DNA from: an uncultured archaeon
GTDB lineage: Archaea; Nanobdellota; Nanobdellia; Pacearchaeales; GW2011-AR1
DNA: 64,000 nt
Direction: 5' to 3'
NCBI GenBank assembly: GCA_903866625.1
Contig: CAIPOI010000006.1
Span: forward strand, 62,001-126,000
The position numbers were made by a program, and so were the translations under genes. The notes under the pieces were generated by a model. It did not search any database. It saw nothing but the letters and a program-made list of their open reading frames with translations, and had not been told where the DNA came from. Shown here one piece after another: positions 1-8,393 of the stretch. The stretch's first letter is position 1. Each line of letters opens with the position of its first letter.

Positions 1-965
1 TACCGGGATATAATTTTATTGTAATGATTCAGCTTATGCTTGGCGGATTCTTAATCATGCTTATGGATGAGGTTTGTTATAAGTATGGATTTGGCTCAGG
101 GGTTTCATTGTTTATCGCAGCCGGAGTTGGTTGGAGGTTAATTACAGGATTATTTGGTTTTGTTGGAGCAGCCGGAACAATTGGGCCTGTTGGAGCAATA
201 CCTGTATTTTTTGATAGTTTGTTTAATACTGGAGATGCAATTGGTGCTATGAAAGCTGTTGCTACTGTTCTTTCAACAGTAATTATTTTTATGATAATTG
301 TATGGGCTCAATCTCTAAAAATAGAAATTCCCCTGTCTTATGATAGACTAAGAGGATATAATGTTAAATGGCCTCTTGCATTTTTCTATGCCTCAAATAT
401 TCCAGTTATACTTACTGGCGCATTTATAGCAAATCTTCAGTTGTTTGGAAGTTTGTTTCAAAATTGGATGGGTCATGCTACTTTCTTAGGAAGTTTCTCT
501 AATGGGCAAGCAGTTTCAGGATTAGCTTATTGGGTTGGAAGCACAGATATTTTAAAAACTTTAATTGATAAAAGTTTTAGATGGATATTCTTAGGACAAG
601 CAGTTACTCATATTATTGTTTTTATTGTTTTTTCAGCAATATTCTCGGTTTTCTGGGTAAAGACTTCTGGAATGGATGCGCAAGCTCAAGCAAGAAATAT
701 AATTAAGTCAGGATTACAAGTCCCAGGATTCAGGAAAGATGAAAGAGTTTTAGAAACAATTCTTAATAGATATGTTATGCCACTTACCATTATGGGCGGA
801 GTAGCAGTAGGACTACTTGCTTCAGTTTCAGATGTTCTTGGAACAATTACTGGAGGAACAGCACTATTACTTGGAACTATGATTATCTATCAGTTCTATC
901 AAAACATTGCTCAACAGCATGCGATGGATATGCATCCTGCTATGAGAAAAATGATGGGTAATTAA
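1..965 (+). CDS. secY: Preprotein translocase subunit SecY (3' part)
   Basis: SecY (Sec61 alpha) forms the protein-conducting channel in the cytoplasmic membrane. The frame is open from base 3, so the true start lies before the window; about 320 codons are present, roughly the last two thirds to three quarters of a protein that is usually 430-480 residues in archaea. Seen directly: the SecY-type GSGVSLFIAAGV segment, several long hydrophobic helices and a short polar C-terminal tail ending in MRKMMGN. The ATG at 24 is internal. One base after the stop comes an EMC3-like insertase gene, so two membrane-insertion functions are probably cotranscribed. Confidence 0.95.
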   Translation, partial: PGYNFIVMIQLMLGGFLIMLMDEVCYKYGFGSGVSLFIAAGVGWRLITGLFGFVGAAGTIGPVGAIPVFFDSLFNTGDAIGAMKAVATVLSTVIIFMIIVWAQSLKIEIPLSYDRLRGYNVKWPLAFFYASNIPVILTGAFIANLQLFGSLFQNWMGHATFLGSFSNGQAVSGLAYWVGSTDILKTLIDKSFRWIFLGQAVTHIIVFIVFSAIFSVFWVKTSGMDAQAQARNIIKSGLQVPGFRKDERVLETILNRYVMPLTIMGGVAVGLLASVSDVLGTITGGTALLLGTMIIYQFYQNIAQQHAMDMHPAMRKMMGN

Positions 966-966
966 A

Positions 967-1392
967 ATGGATATTCAAGCACTTATACAAGCAAATCCCC
1001 GATTATGGATTGTAATTTTTGCATTCTTTGTTTCAGTAGTTATAACTATTGCAAATTATTTTTTAACTGATAAAGAGCTTATGAAGAATATAAAAGAAAA
1101 GCAAAAAAGACTTCGAGAAGAAATGAAGAAATACAGAAATGATTCTCAAAAAATGATGGAGCTAAATAAGCAAATGATGGAAGATTTTCCAAATCAAATG
1201 AAACAATCAATGAAAGTATCAGTTATAACTCTGATCCCTTTGCTTTTATTATTTAATTGGTTAAGAGTAAGCTTTGCTTCAACAACTTTGGCTGAACCAG
1301 GATTATTTGGTTGGCCAATTTGGACTTGGTGGTATATTCTTTCTTCTTTAGTTTGGAGCATGATACTAAGAAAACTTTTTAAGTTGGATTAA
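967..1392 (+). CDS. EMC3/YidC-like membrane insertase (DUF106, Ylp1)
   Basis: This 141-residue protein has the layout of archaeal DUF106 proteins, the Oxa1/YidC/EMC3 superfamily that helps insert membrane proteins. There is one membrane helix near residues 12-33, a long charged coiled-coil hairpin at about 37-78 that is rich in Lys, Glu and Met, and two more membrane helices near 83-100 and 115-135. The cytosolic hairpin and three helices are the family hallmarks. It starts one base after the secY stop, a common archaeal neighbourhood. The family call rests on topology and context more than on a sharp motif. Confidence 0.82.
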   Translation: MDIQALIQANPRLWIVIFAFFVSVVITIANYFLTDKELMKNIKEKQKRLREEMKKYRNDSQKMMELNKQMMEDFPNQMKQSMKVSVITLIPLLLLFNWLRVSFASTTLAEPGLFGWPIWTWWYILSSLVWSMILRKLFKLD

Positions 1393-1438
1393 ATTTGATT
1401 AAAAAATTTTATTCTTATCAAATCTATTATTCATAAAT

Positions 1439-1960
1439 TTATCTTCTTCTGACATAAAAGAAACCTGAAACTAAACCTACTAGAACTAAAGCAACTCCAA
1501 GAGTATTTGATGTTGAGCTAGCCATATTTGCTATAACGTTTCCAGTTATGTTCGCTGAGAGAAAAAAGAGTCCACCTAAGACTCCAATAAGAGAAGAGAG
1601 AGCTAAGGGCAATCTAACTTTAGTCCCCTCTAGAGGCGCCTCGGAATCCAGTAAACTTTCTAATTGATCATTTTTCTTTATAGTTACACCATTTTTCTTT
1701 AAAGCAGTGTTCAAATCTTTTGCAAGTTTAAGAAGTCTCGCCTTCGCAGATTCGTAGTCTGCATAATTTAAATCTCCGCCACCCGCCGGCATATATCTTG
1801 GGAATTCTCCGGCTTGAAATTTTGAGCCGTTAGAAACTACTTCAACATATAATTTTCTTCCGAAAAAGCTTGGCCTTAGTCTTACTTCAGCAGAGTCATA
1901 ACCCTGTTTAGCAACTAAAGAAGCGATTTGTTCGGGGTTCATGTAATTCTTTTTTGCCAT
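1439..1960 (-). CDS. Hypothetical protein with two C-terminal membrane helices
   Basis: I do not recognise this 173-residue protein. The N-terminal 110 residues are soluble and basic; an early segment (MNPEQIASLVAKQGYDSAEV) looks like a compact alpha/beta domain, followed by an amphipathic helix rich in Ala, Lys and Leu. Two hydrophobic segments lie near 116-135 and 150-169, and the protein ends in YVRRR, which suggests that the N-terminal domain is cytosolic. It is transcribed away from the prefoldin gene, and the roughly 95-bp gap holds both promoters. Confidence 0.7.
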   Translation of the reverse strand: MAKKNYMNPEQIASLVAKQGYDSAEVRLRPSFFGRKLYVEVVSNGSKFQAGEFPRYMPAGGGDLNYADYESAKARLLKLAKDLNTALKKNGVTIKKNDQLESLLDSEAPLEGTKVRLPLALSSLIGVLGGLFFLSANITGNVIANMASSTSNTLGVALVLVGLVSGFFYVRRR

Positions 1961-2025
1961 ATTCTCTTAAGAATTATCAACTTTAAAAACCCTTCTAAAA
2001 AAACTTTAGAAGATGCTAACCAAAA

Positions 2026-2035
2026 CCTATAAAAA
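2026..2035 (+). promoter_or_regulatory. TATA box of the prefoldin alpha gene
   Basis: CCTATAAAAA is centred about 25 bases before the ATG at 2057. In archaea the TATA box sits about 25 bases before the transcription start, so this spacing predicts a leaderless mRNA beginning at or next to the start codon. The same spacing recurs before several other genes in the window. Confidence 0.6.
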
Positions 2036-2056
2036 CCATCTATTTAGAATAGGTTT

Positions 2057-2515
2057 ATGGAAAAGAACTCAATGAGAATAAATATGCTTGGGCAAGAAGC
2101 TGAGAGATTAGAACAGCAAATGCAGGTTATGGAACAGCAGATTGGAGAGCTTAATCAGATTAAGCAAAGTATAGAAGAACTTGAAAAAGATAAATCAAAA
2201 GAAATACTTGCAAATCTTGGAAAAGGAATTTTTGCAGAAGCAAAAGTTAAGAATAATAGCCTTATCATAAATGTTGGTGCAAATGTTTTTCTTAAAAAAA
2301 CACCAAAAGAAGCTCAAGAGATTATTGAAAGTCAGTTAAAGCAGCTTTCTGAAGGAAAACAAAATCTTCTTTCGAGTATAGAACAACTTCAAACAGAAAT
2401 GCAGAATCTTTTATTAAATTCTAATTCCGAACATGAACATTCGCATTCTTGCGAAAACGAAGATTGTGAGTGTGAGGAAGAATGTGATGATTGCAAGTGT
2501 GGACATAAGCACTAA
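2057..2515 (+). CDS. pfdA: Prefoldin subunit alpha with a Cys/His-rich tail
   Basis: Prefoldin is a jellyfish-shaped chaperone that holds unfolded proteins for the thermosome; two alpha subunits form the centre of the hexamer. Two coiled coils (about residues 6-48 and 90-125) flank a beta-hairpin region with the family sequence NLGKGIFAEAKV and the segment GANVFLKKTPKEA. Unusually, after residue 124 the protein continues with an acidic tail of about 28 residues holding six Cys and five His, beginning HEHSHSC and ending CKCGHKH. Alpha subunits normally stop shortly after the second helix. The tail probably binds metal ions (inference). Confidence 0.92.
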   Translation: MEKNSMRINMLGQEAERLEQQMQVMEQQIGELNQIKQSIEELEKDKSKEILANLGKGIFAEAKVKNNSLIINVGANVFLKKTPKEAQEIIESQLKQLSEGKQNLLSSIEQLQTEMQNLLLNSNSEHEHSHSCENEDCECEEECDDCKCGHKH

Positions 2516-2546
2516 TTAGGGAAAGAGTTCTGGTGTTGAAAATAAA

Positions 2547-3011
2547 ATGGAAGATATATTTAAAGACGAAAAATTTGAAAAGTTTCTTTATGGTGGAGTA
2601 AGAGATTTAGAAGAACCTGTTGGACAATTAATATATAACTTATGGAAGGCAGGAATAACTACTGAATGGAGCTGCTCCGGACATATAGGCAAAACAATAG
2701 GACCCTCTGAAAAATTGGCTATAGACGGGCATTATGTCTATGATGCTGGAAGATTATATTATAAAACAACCCCTAATTCCGAACCCCTAAAATCAAAATT
2801 GATAGAAATTTGTACAAAACATAGTTTTGCTACACTAACTGAACGAGAAGGAGATAGTAAATTTATATTAGAGATGAAAGATATAGCTTTACATTGTTCC
2901 GAAAGAGGATACACAGAATTACAGGTTCCAATTCAACTTGCAGAGCGAAGATACGCTGAATTTTTAGAGATATGGAGAGAATTAACTGATTGGAGTAAAA
3001 TTATAAAGTAA
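2547..3011 (+). CDS. Hypothetical protein with a WSCSGH motif
   Basis: I do not recognise this 154-residue soluble protein. It contains TEWSCSGHIGK near residues 38-48, a Cys/His motif like those in some small phage and archaeal proteins of unknown role, and further Cys and His residues (CTKHSF, LHCSERGY). It follows the prefoldin gene by about 30 bases in the same direction and may share its transcript. No signal peptide or membrane segment is visible. Confidence 0.7.
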   Translation: MEDIFKDEKFEKFLYGGVRDLEEPVGQLIYNLWKAGITTEWSCSGHIGKTIGPSEKLAIDGHYVYDAGRLYYKTTPNSEPLKSKLIEICTKHSFATLTEREGDSKFILEMKDIALHCSERGYTELQVPIQLAERRYAEFLEIWRELTDWSKIIK

Positions 3012-3065
3012 AGCTCTATTTTTAATCACATAAATGCTTTTAAATTAAAAACTATAAAATAATTT

Positions 3066-3515
3066 ATGAGCTGGTTAAGAGCAAGAAAATCTGAACTTCC
3101 TAAAAGAAATCCTTATAGATTTAATGTAATTAATGCTTATAGAATTGAAGAAGGCGAAAGAAGCAGATATGCTCATAAGGATATTCGATTAATTAAGGGT
3201 TCTGAATGGGCTTTTTCTTTTGACGGAAATAGAAGATGGAGAGAACAGCACTATCAACTTGCGGTAAGCGTACTAACTTCTCGTATAAAACAGGAACAAA
3301 CTAAAAAAGATAAACCCTACAAGTATATGTTTACTTTACAACATGATACTGAGAATGAATTAATAAGCTTAGAAAGACTTGAAAAAGATCCCAAAAATAC
3401 TTTAGGAGAAGCACTTAATCATGCCAAAATAGATCCAAATTATCCGCATCGTATTTTAAGAAATCCAGCACTATTAGAATCTCAGAAGATGCCCGGATTT
3501 ACTTATCCCTATTAA
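3066..3515 (+). CDS. Hypothetical basic protein
   Basis: A 149-residue, strongly basic, soluble protein that I do not recognise. It opens with MSWLRARKSELPKRNPYRF and has a Trp/Arg-rich stretch (FDGNRRWREQHYQLAV) that could contact nucleic acid; this is a guess from composition. It has its own AT-rich upstream region and ends just before the convergent Lrp-type regulator. Confidence 0.65.
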   Translation: MSWLRARKSELPKRNPYRFNVINAYRIEEGERSRYAHKDIRLIKGSEWAFSFDGNRRWREQHYQLAVSVLTSRIKQEQTKKDKPYKYMFTLQHDTENELISLERLEKDPKNTLGEALNHAKIDPNYPHRILRNPALLESQKMPGFTYPY

Positions 3516-3530
3516 TTCTAAAACTAAGAG

Positions 3531-4520
3531 CTATTCTATATAAGTAAATTTGTGCTCTTTTGAAATTGTTATAACTTCTACTTTCTTGATTATGTCTGAA
3601 AATTCATCTTTAATTCGTTTTAAGATAGAATTAAATTCTTCTTCAGAAAAAGTTTCAAATTCAGGCTCTAAATCCCAATTACTTAATACCTTAAGATTAT
3701 GAACGACATTTTTATTTGAAGCTAAAAATAAGTTTAATTCTTTTAATCGCTTTTCTTTAGGGGAATCCAAATAAAAAAAAGTCTTGTAAAACTTTATTCC
3801 CAACTTTCCATAGTTAATTGCTATTCTAAAACCTGTTATTATTCCTCGCTTAATTAAGGATTTTATTTTATAATCAACAATTCTTGGAGTTGTTCCAAGT
3901 TCTTCAGCAATCTCTACGATAGAACTTCTGGCATTTTTTCCAAGCTCCTTTATTATCTTTAAATCCAAATCTTCTATTTCTTCCGAAGGACTAGAGGTTA
4001 CAAGCTTTTTTGTTCTATCAAAATTTGCTTTTTGTTCTAAGAGATAATCTCTTTGATAAACTTCGGCTTCGGTGCAGATAGAAATAGACTTTTTTTCAAC
4101 ATAACCCTCAAACAAACTGAGAATATTATTTTTAAAAGCTTCAACTTCAGATAAAGATTTTACTTCGCCAGCAACCGAAAGATCCCAATCACCTTTACAA
4201 GAGATAACCCACAAAACCTTTTTATCTTTTTTCATCTCTTCAATAATTTTATTAATATCTTCAGATTTTAAGTGCTGAAAAGAAAGTAAAATTTTAAATT
4301 GAGTTAAACCTAACTTAGATAAGTCTATACAAACCTGATATTGAGTTATTATTCCTTCATCTTCAAATCTTTTTATACGATAGTTTACGACTTCACTCGA
4401 AAGCTTAACTTTCTTTGCTATCTGGGGGCACGATTGTCTACAATTCTTGTCAAGCTCATAAAGTATTTTTCTATCTTTCAAATCAAGGCCAAAAAGCTTG
4501 CCCGAGTTATTTTCGTTCAT
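3531..4520 (-). CDS. Tandem Lrp/AsnC-family transcription regulator
   Basis: This 329-residue protein is two Lrp/AsnC units in a row. The first helix-turn-helix is near residues 13-60 (LDLKDRKILYELDKNC, then VVNYRIKRFEDEGII), followed by a ligand-binding-like alpha/beta domain to about 160. The second helix-turn-helix is near 184-232 (LDLKIIKELGKNARSS, then IVDYKIKSLIKRGII), followed by another alpha/beta domain. Ordinary Lrp proteins have about 150 residues and dimerise, so this chain may act as a built-in dimer. Four co-directional unknown genes start about 110 bases away on the other strand and are plausible targets. Confidence 0.88.
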   Translation of the reverse strand: MNENNSGKLFGLDLKDRKILYELDKNCRQSCPQIAKKVKLSSEVVNYRIKRFEDEGIITQYQVCIDLSKLGLTQFKILLSFQHLKSEDINKIIEEMKKDKKVLWVISCKGDWDLSVAGEVKSLSEVEAFKNNILSLFEGYVEKKSISICTEAEVYQRDYLLEQKANFDRTKKLVTSSPSEEIEDLDLKIIKELGKNARSSIVEIAEELGTTPRIVDYKIKSLIKRGIITGFRIAINYGKLGIKFYKTFFYLDSPKEKRLKELNLFLASNKNVVHNLKVLSNWDLEPEFETFSEEEFNSILKRIKDEFSDIIKKVEVITISKEHKFTYIE

Positions 4521-4629
4521 ATTTAAGATAATTACATTTAGTATATAAATATTGTTATTTTATTAAATAATCTTATGAAAACCTTTAATTATATTACTAA
4601 CTTAGCAGTAGTATCAGATAAATAAGAAA

Positions 4630-5016
4630 ATGATAAAACAAATAAAACAAAATATCAAAAACATTTGGTATGGAATAAAAATAGAAGAGCTTCCAGCAAT
4701 AAATGGAATTCAAGCTGAAAGAATATACAGAGGTTCTAGATATCAAGTAATAGCTGCAAAGCAAGTAAAACCTTCAGAAAGTTTTTGGAATGAAGAATAT
4801 CAACCTTTTGATTTGTGCCTTAATTCATGGGATTTAGCAAGGAATACAACTCATTATTTTTTTCATGGGTTAAATGTTAGAAATGAGGTTAGTAAACAAC
4901 CATACAAACAAGAAATTTCTCCAAGCGACCTAAAAGAATTTATGCCTTTAGTTGAAGCTCTAGAAAATCGATTGGGATATACTCTAATTAAACAGGTTCC
5001 AAGAGAAAGAAAATGA
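4630..5016 (+). CDS. Hypothetical protein, first of a four-gene unit
   Basis: A 128-residue soluble protein that I do not recognise. It has an aromatic stretch (NTTHYFFHGLNVRNE) and a helical C-terminal third. Its stop overlaps the next start as ATGA, so the two proteins are probably made together. It is divergent from the double Lrp-type regulator. Confidence 0.65.
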   Translation: MIKQIKQNIKNIWYGIKIEELPAINGIQAERIYRGSRYQVIAAKQVKPSESFWNEEYQPFDLCLNSWDLARNTTHYFFHGLNVRNEVSKQPYKQEISPSDLKEFMPLVEALENRLGYTLIKQVPRERK

Positions 5017-5783
5017 TACCAAAACAAAAAATAGAACAAATATGTACTGAAGCAGGATTATGTGTCCTTGACCAAATAGTTGAACCAGATTCTTTAAAAT
5101 ATTCTAAAACAATTATTAATAGTTCGGATTTAAATTCAACTCTTTTTAACCTAAGATATATCTTAGTTCCAAAAGTGGAAGTTCAAGTATTAGACTTTGG
5201 AGGTTTAGATAAATTAATGTCCCTTGCTCTAAATCTTAAGAGGAAGATAAAAATTAATAATGGAGAAATTACGCTTTATTATAAAAAAGAAGAGGAGCAA
5301 GATAGGATCAAAAGGAAAGGTATATCCTATCAAGATTTTGATGGTGCTCTTCACTATGATTTTCCAAGAATTCATATTAAAGAAAGTTTAGGAAAATACT
5401 TTGTTAGAGAAATTACTGATTTTGAAATTGATGAAGAGGCTAAGCTGATTTTAGAAACAGAATTAAAAATGGCAAAAATACCTTTCAGAAAAAGATATTC
5501 CTTTCATGAAGAAAAAGAAGAGAAATATATCGGGCCGTTTGTTGAATCTACATTTTTTATTTATCCATCTAGAGAGGTATGTCTCAGATTAAAGGCAGAG
5601 CCCGGAGAGACACATTGCCGACATGGCTATACCCCCTTAAATCACCCAGTAATATCTCATGGATTCCTTGAAAATGGTTATTGTTCAAGTATTTGTCTTC
5701 CGATAGATGAAAAATTATTTCCAAATTGGAAGCAAACAGCTACACAATGTGGCTTTGAACATATAGAAAATTTCAGAGATTAA
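5013..5783 (+). CDS. Hypothetical protein with a C-terminal Cys/His cluster
   Basis: A 256-residue soluble protein that I do not recognise. The C-terminal third holds a Cys/His cluster (ETHCRHGYTP, NHPVISHGF, NGYCSSICLP) that could bind a metal ion. The N-terminal part is alpha/beta with no motif I can name. It is translationally coupled to the gene before it and lies eight bases from the gene after it. Confidence 0.65.
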   Translation: MIPKQKIEQICTEAGLCVLDQIVEPDSLKYSKTIINSSDLNSTLFNLRYILVPKVEVQVLDFGGLDKLMSLALNLKRKIKINNGEITLYYKKEEEQDRIKRKGISYQDFDGALHYDFPRIHIKESLGKYFVREITDFEIDEEAKLILETELKMAKIPFRKRYSFHEEKEEKYIGPFVESTFFIYPSREVCLRLKAEPGETHCRHGYTPLNHPVISHGFLENGYCSSICLPIDEKLFPNWKQTATQCGFEHIENFRD

Positions 5784-5791
5784 AAGATAAA

Positions 5792-6205
5792 ATGATAAAC
5801 AAACAACAAATACAAAACGCACTAAGGGTCTATGGAAGTGAAGGAGTAAAAAATGATACTTTACAAACTGATTTTTATGTCTATGTAAATGAATTTGAAA
5901 ATAATTATAAAAGTATATGGGGGGATTTTTCACAGAATCCTGAACTTAATCTAAGAGATTCAAGAAAAATTATAGTTCATTTTCCAATTAGATGCCCTAA
6001 AGGATGGTTAGACCAAAAAATTCAAGATTCTAAATTCATAGTAATGTTTCGTGGTGCAACAACACCTTTTGGCTATTATTCTACTCTAAAGGGCTTTCCC
6101 AATGTTGAGCGGGGAATTGATTTTATTGAAGAAGTAAGAACAGAATTAAAAGAACCATCTCAATATGGGATTCATGCATTATATCTTGGCAGGAGAGTAA
6201 AATAA
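5792..6205 (+). CDS. Hypothetical protein
   Basis: A 137-residue soluble protein without a recognisable domain. It contains the aromatic stretch ENNYKSIWGDF and VMFRGATTPFGYYSTLKGFP. It is third in a compact four-gene unit and is followed after one base by the next start (TAA-a-ATG). Confidence 0.6.
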   Translation: MINKQQIQNALRVYGSEGVKNDTLQTDFYVYVNEFENNYKSIWGDFSQNPELNLRDSRKIIVHFPIRCPKGWLDQKIQDSKFIVMFRGATTPFGYYSTLKGFPNVERGIDFIEEVRTELKEPSQYGIHALYLGRRVK

Positions 6206-6206
6206 A

Positions 6207-6458
6207 ATGAAAAAGCAACTAATTGATTTGGAAGGTAAGACTGAAGGAAATGAACCCCTCGGCAATCCTATTTTAGTAAGTTTTAGTGGTACTCCCGAAC
6301 ACTCCGATGATAACTTCTTCTTAGCTATGCCTGAAATAGGTAAACATGCACCGCCCCAAGCTACAGGATTTTGTCGAAGCAGACCAATTAGATATGAATT
6401 CTGGAGAACTCATTCAGAGTATTATCTTGCAGTTCAGTATTATCAACTAAAGCACTAA
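6207..6458 (+). CDS. Hypothetical small protein
   Basis: An 83-residue protein, last of the four-gene unit that begins at 4630. It has a Pro/His-rich middle (MPEIGKHAPPQATGFCRSRP) and an aromatic end (HSEYYLAVQYYQLKH). I cannot assign a function. Its 3' end overlaps that of the convergent isomerase gene by four bases. Confidence 0.6.
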   Translation: MKKQLIDLEGKTEGNEPLGNPILVSFSGTPEHSDDNFFLAMPEIGKHAPPQATGFCRSRPIRYEFWRTHSEYYLAVQYYQLKH

Positions 6459-7255
6459 TATTCTTTCTTAGAAACTTTCTTCAGAAAATCAGAATAACTA
6501 TCAATACCCCTTTCTGTAACTATCTTTGAAATGTTTTCTTTTTTTACAAATTCAAACGCAGGATTTTTGATGTGAACCTTATTTATCTTGGGATTCCAGA
6601 TTTCCTTGAAATCTCTTTGCTCAAGCCTAATACTCTTATGAGAATATTTCCAAGAATCTGCGATGATTAAAACAGGAACTCCTCTGTTCTTTGCAATTTC
6701 TGAAAACATGCCACTTCCAACTTTATTAATAACCCCTGTATCTAAAAGTGCATCTGCACCAATAAATACAATATTAGAGGAGTTTATGGCTATTGCTGCC
6801 GCAGAGTCTACTACATTTACGACTTCTATTCCAGCTCTACCAAGTTCTTTAGCGGTTTTTCTTCCTTGAAATAATGGCCTAGTCTCAGTGTTGTAAACTC
6901 TAAATTTTTTTCCGTGCTTCTTTGCATAAATCAAAGCGCTTACCACATTAGTAGAATGACAGTGAGTAAAAATAGTATAATTATTTTTTATTAAGCTAAA
7001 GACCAACTTGTTTATGTGATATTGTGCCGCAGAGAAATGCTGAAGAATTTCTTTTTTGGGCTTTTTTCCAGCTAAACTGAGAACATGACTAAGCAAAGGC
7101 TCAGTAGGTCTTAACTTTAAAAGAATTTTTTTTGTATCTGCACTAGGGAATAGATAGTATGCTTTTAATGCAGCTTTAGCGACATTTGAAGCTCCCTGAA
7201 TATCAAGATTTTTTATTCTTTTGCAAATCCGATTAAATCTGTATTTCTTTAACAT
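6455..7255 (-). CDS. Ribose-1,5-bisphosphate isomerase / eIF2B-like family protein
   Basis: This 266-residue protein belongs to the eIF2B-alpha/R15P isomerase/MtnA family. The family pattern is clear: FTHCHSTNVVSALIYA holds the candidate catalytic Cys, then YNTETRPLFQGR, and GADALLDTGVINKVGS holds the candidate catalytic Asp. In archaea the enzyme turns ribose-1,5-bisphosphate, made from AMP, into ribulose-1,5-bisphosphate for form III RuBisCO; this salvage route is known in several DPANN genomes. The partners (AMP phosphorylase, RuBisCO) are not in the window, so a translation-factor-like role cannot be excluded. Confidence 0.85.
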   Translation of the reverse strand: MLKKYRFNRICKRIKNLDIQGASNVAKAALKAYYLFPSADTKKILLKLRPTEPLLSHVLSLAGKKPKKEILQHFSAAQYHINKLVFSLIKNNYTIFTHCHSTNVVSALIYAKKHGKKFRVYNTETRPLFQGRKTAKELGRAGIEVVNVVDSAAAIAINSSNIVFIGADALLDTGVINKVGSGMFSEIAKNRGVPVLIIADSWKYSHKSIRLEQRDFKEIWNPKINKVHIKNPAFEFVKKENISKIVTERGIDSYSDFLKKVSKKEY

Positions 7256-7354
7256 CTTTTACCCTCTTTTTAATCTTCTTTGATAAGTCCTTTTAAGTTT
7301 TTAAATCCTACTGGATTTGACAATATTTAAAAACAACCGAGAATAAATAATAGA

Positions 7355-8215
7355 ATGTTAGAATTGTTTATTAATCCAAAAAGAGCTGAGAGACAACCTT
7401 GGCAGATGTTTTTTATCGGTCTTTTTTATGCAAGCCTTTCTATTGTTTTAGCGTATATTATGTTTGGCTCTGATCCGGTTTTATCCAAGGGAATGGGATT
7501 GTTAATAGTAATATTTTGCGTAATATTTACTATGCCTTTTATCTATTATACTATCAAACTTGAAGAAAGAAAAAATATAGAATATGACGAACAAATAAAG
7601 TTGCTCAAAGAGCATTGGAATGCAATTAAGGTTTTTCTGTGGCTATTTTTAGGGTTTGTTGTAGCTTTTTCTTTTTGGCACATGGTGTTACCTCACGGGC
7701 AAAATATATTAAATTTCCAGATACAAACCTATTGTTCTATAAATCAACATAGTAATTATGAAAATTGCCTTAAGCAGTATGGTTTACTTGAGACTTCTGG
7801 CATAACAGGCAAAGTTACCTCTAAAGAAAGATTTTTGTCAATTTTTGTGAATAATATAAAAGTTATGATGCTTACTCTTTTTTTATCATTAATATTTGGT
7901 GCGGGTGCTATCTTCATTCTGGCTTGGAACGCTTCAGTAATAGCTGCAGCCATAGGTATATTTACTAAATTTCAAGTTGCATCCATACCTATCGGGCTTG
8001 GGAGATATATGATTCATGGAATTCCCGAGATAGCTGCTTATTTTGTGGCTGCTCTTGCGGGCGGGATATTAAGTTTAGCAGTAATAAGAAAGGACCTTAA
8101 TAAGGATAGATTTTGGAATATTCTTCAGGATTCTTTTAATCTATTGATCATAGCAATCATAATTATATTTGTGTCCGGCATAATAGAAGTATTTATAACC
8201 CCGAAATTATTCTAA
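7355..8215 (+). CDS. SpoIIM-like (DUF95) integral membrane protein
   Basis: A 286-residue protein with about six membrane helices: two near residues 18-36 and 46-66, one at about 92-112, and three from about 165 to the end. GIPEIAAYFVAALAGGILSLAV is the signature region of the stage II sporulation protein M family, which is common in non-sporulating archaea. Its role there is not established. It directly precedes a zinc-ribbon gene and aglB in the same direction. Confidence 0.8.
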   Translation: MLELFINPKRAERQPWQMFFIGLFYASLSIVLAYIMFGSDPVLSKGMGLLIVIFCVIFTMPFIYYTIKLEERKNIEYDEQIKLLKEHWNAIKVFLWLFLGFVVAFSFWHMVLPHGQNILNFQIQTYCSINQHSNYENCLKQYGLLETSGITGKVTSKERFLSIFVNNIKVMMLTLFLSLIFGAGAIFILAWNASVIAAAIGIFTKFQVASIPIGLGRYMIHGIPEIAAYFVAALAGGILSLAVIRKDLNKDRFWNILQDSFNLLIIAIIIIFVSGIIEVFITPKLF

Positions 8216-8241
8216 AAATAAGGTAAAAACCTTAAAAGAAG

Positions 8242-8391
8242 ATGGAAAATTTAATTTGCACAAACTGCAACTTTCGCTTTAAGAGGGATAAATTTACCCC
8301 CCTTTGCCCTTACTGCAATAAGAAAGCAGCAGAAATAGAGTCTTCTGCACAAGACATTGTTTGCGAAGTTGAAGATTTACTAAAAGAATAA
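8242..8391 (+). CDS. Small zinc-ribbon protein
   Basis: A 49-residue reading frame with ATG at 8242 and TAA at 8389-8391. It encodes a rubredoxin-like zinc ribbon: MENLICTNCNFRFKRD, then LCPYCNKKA, giving CxxC and CxxC knuckles 12 residues apart, followed by an acidic helix with one more Cys. It fills the gap between the SpoIIM-like gene and aglB, and aglB starts two bases after its stop, so all three are probably cotranscribed. Its partner is unknown. Confidence 0.75.
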   Translation: MENLICTNCNFRFKRDKFTPLCPYCNKKAAEIESSAQDIVCEVEDLLKE

Positions 8392-8393
8392 AA

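Noticed and set aside
4574-4624. 16-residue leader peptide before the four-gene unit
   Set aside because: An ATG-to-TAA frame exists but it has no run of one amino acid and no attenuator-like hairpin that I can see.
7756-7953. Minus-strand frame inside the SpoIIM-like gene
   Set aside because: Shadow of a clear membrane-protein gene, with no family signature.
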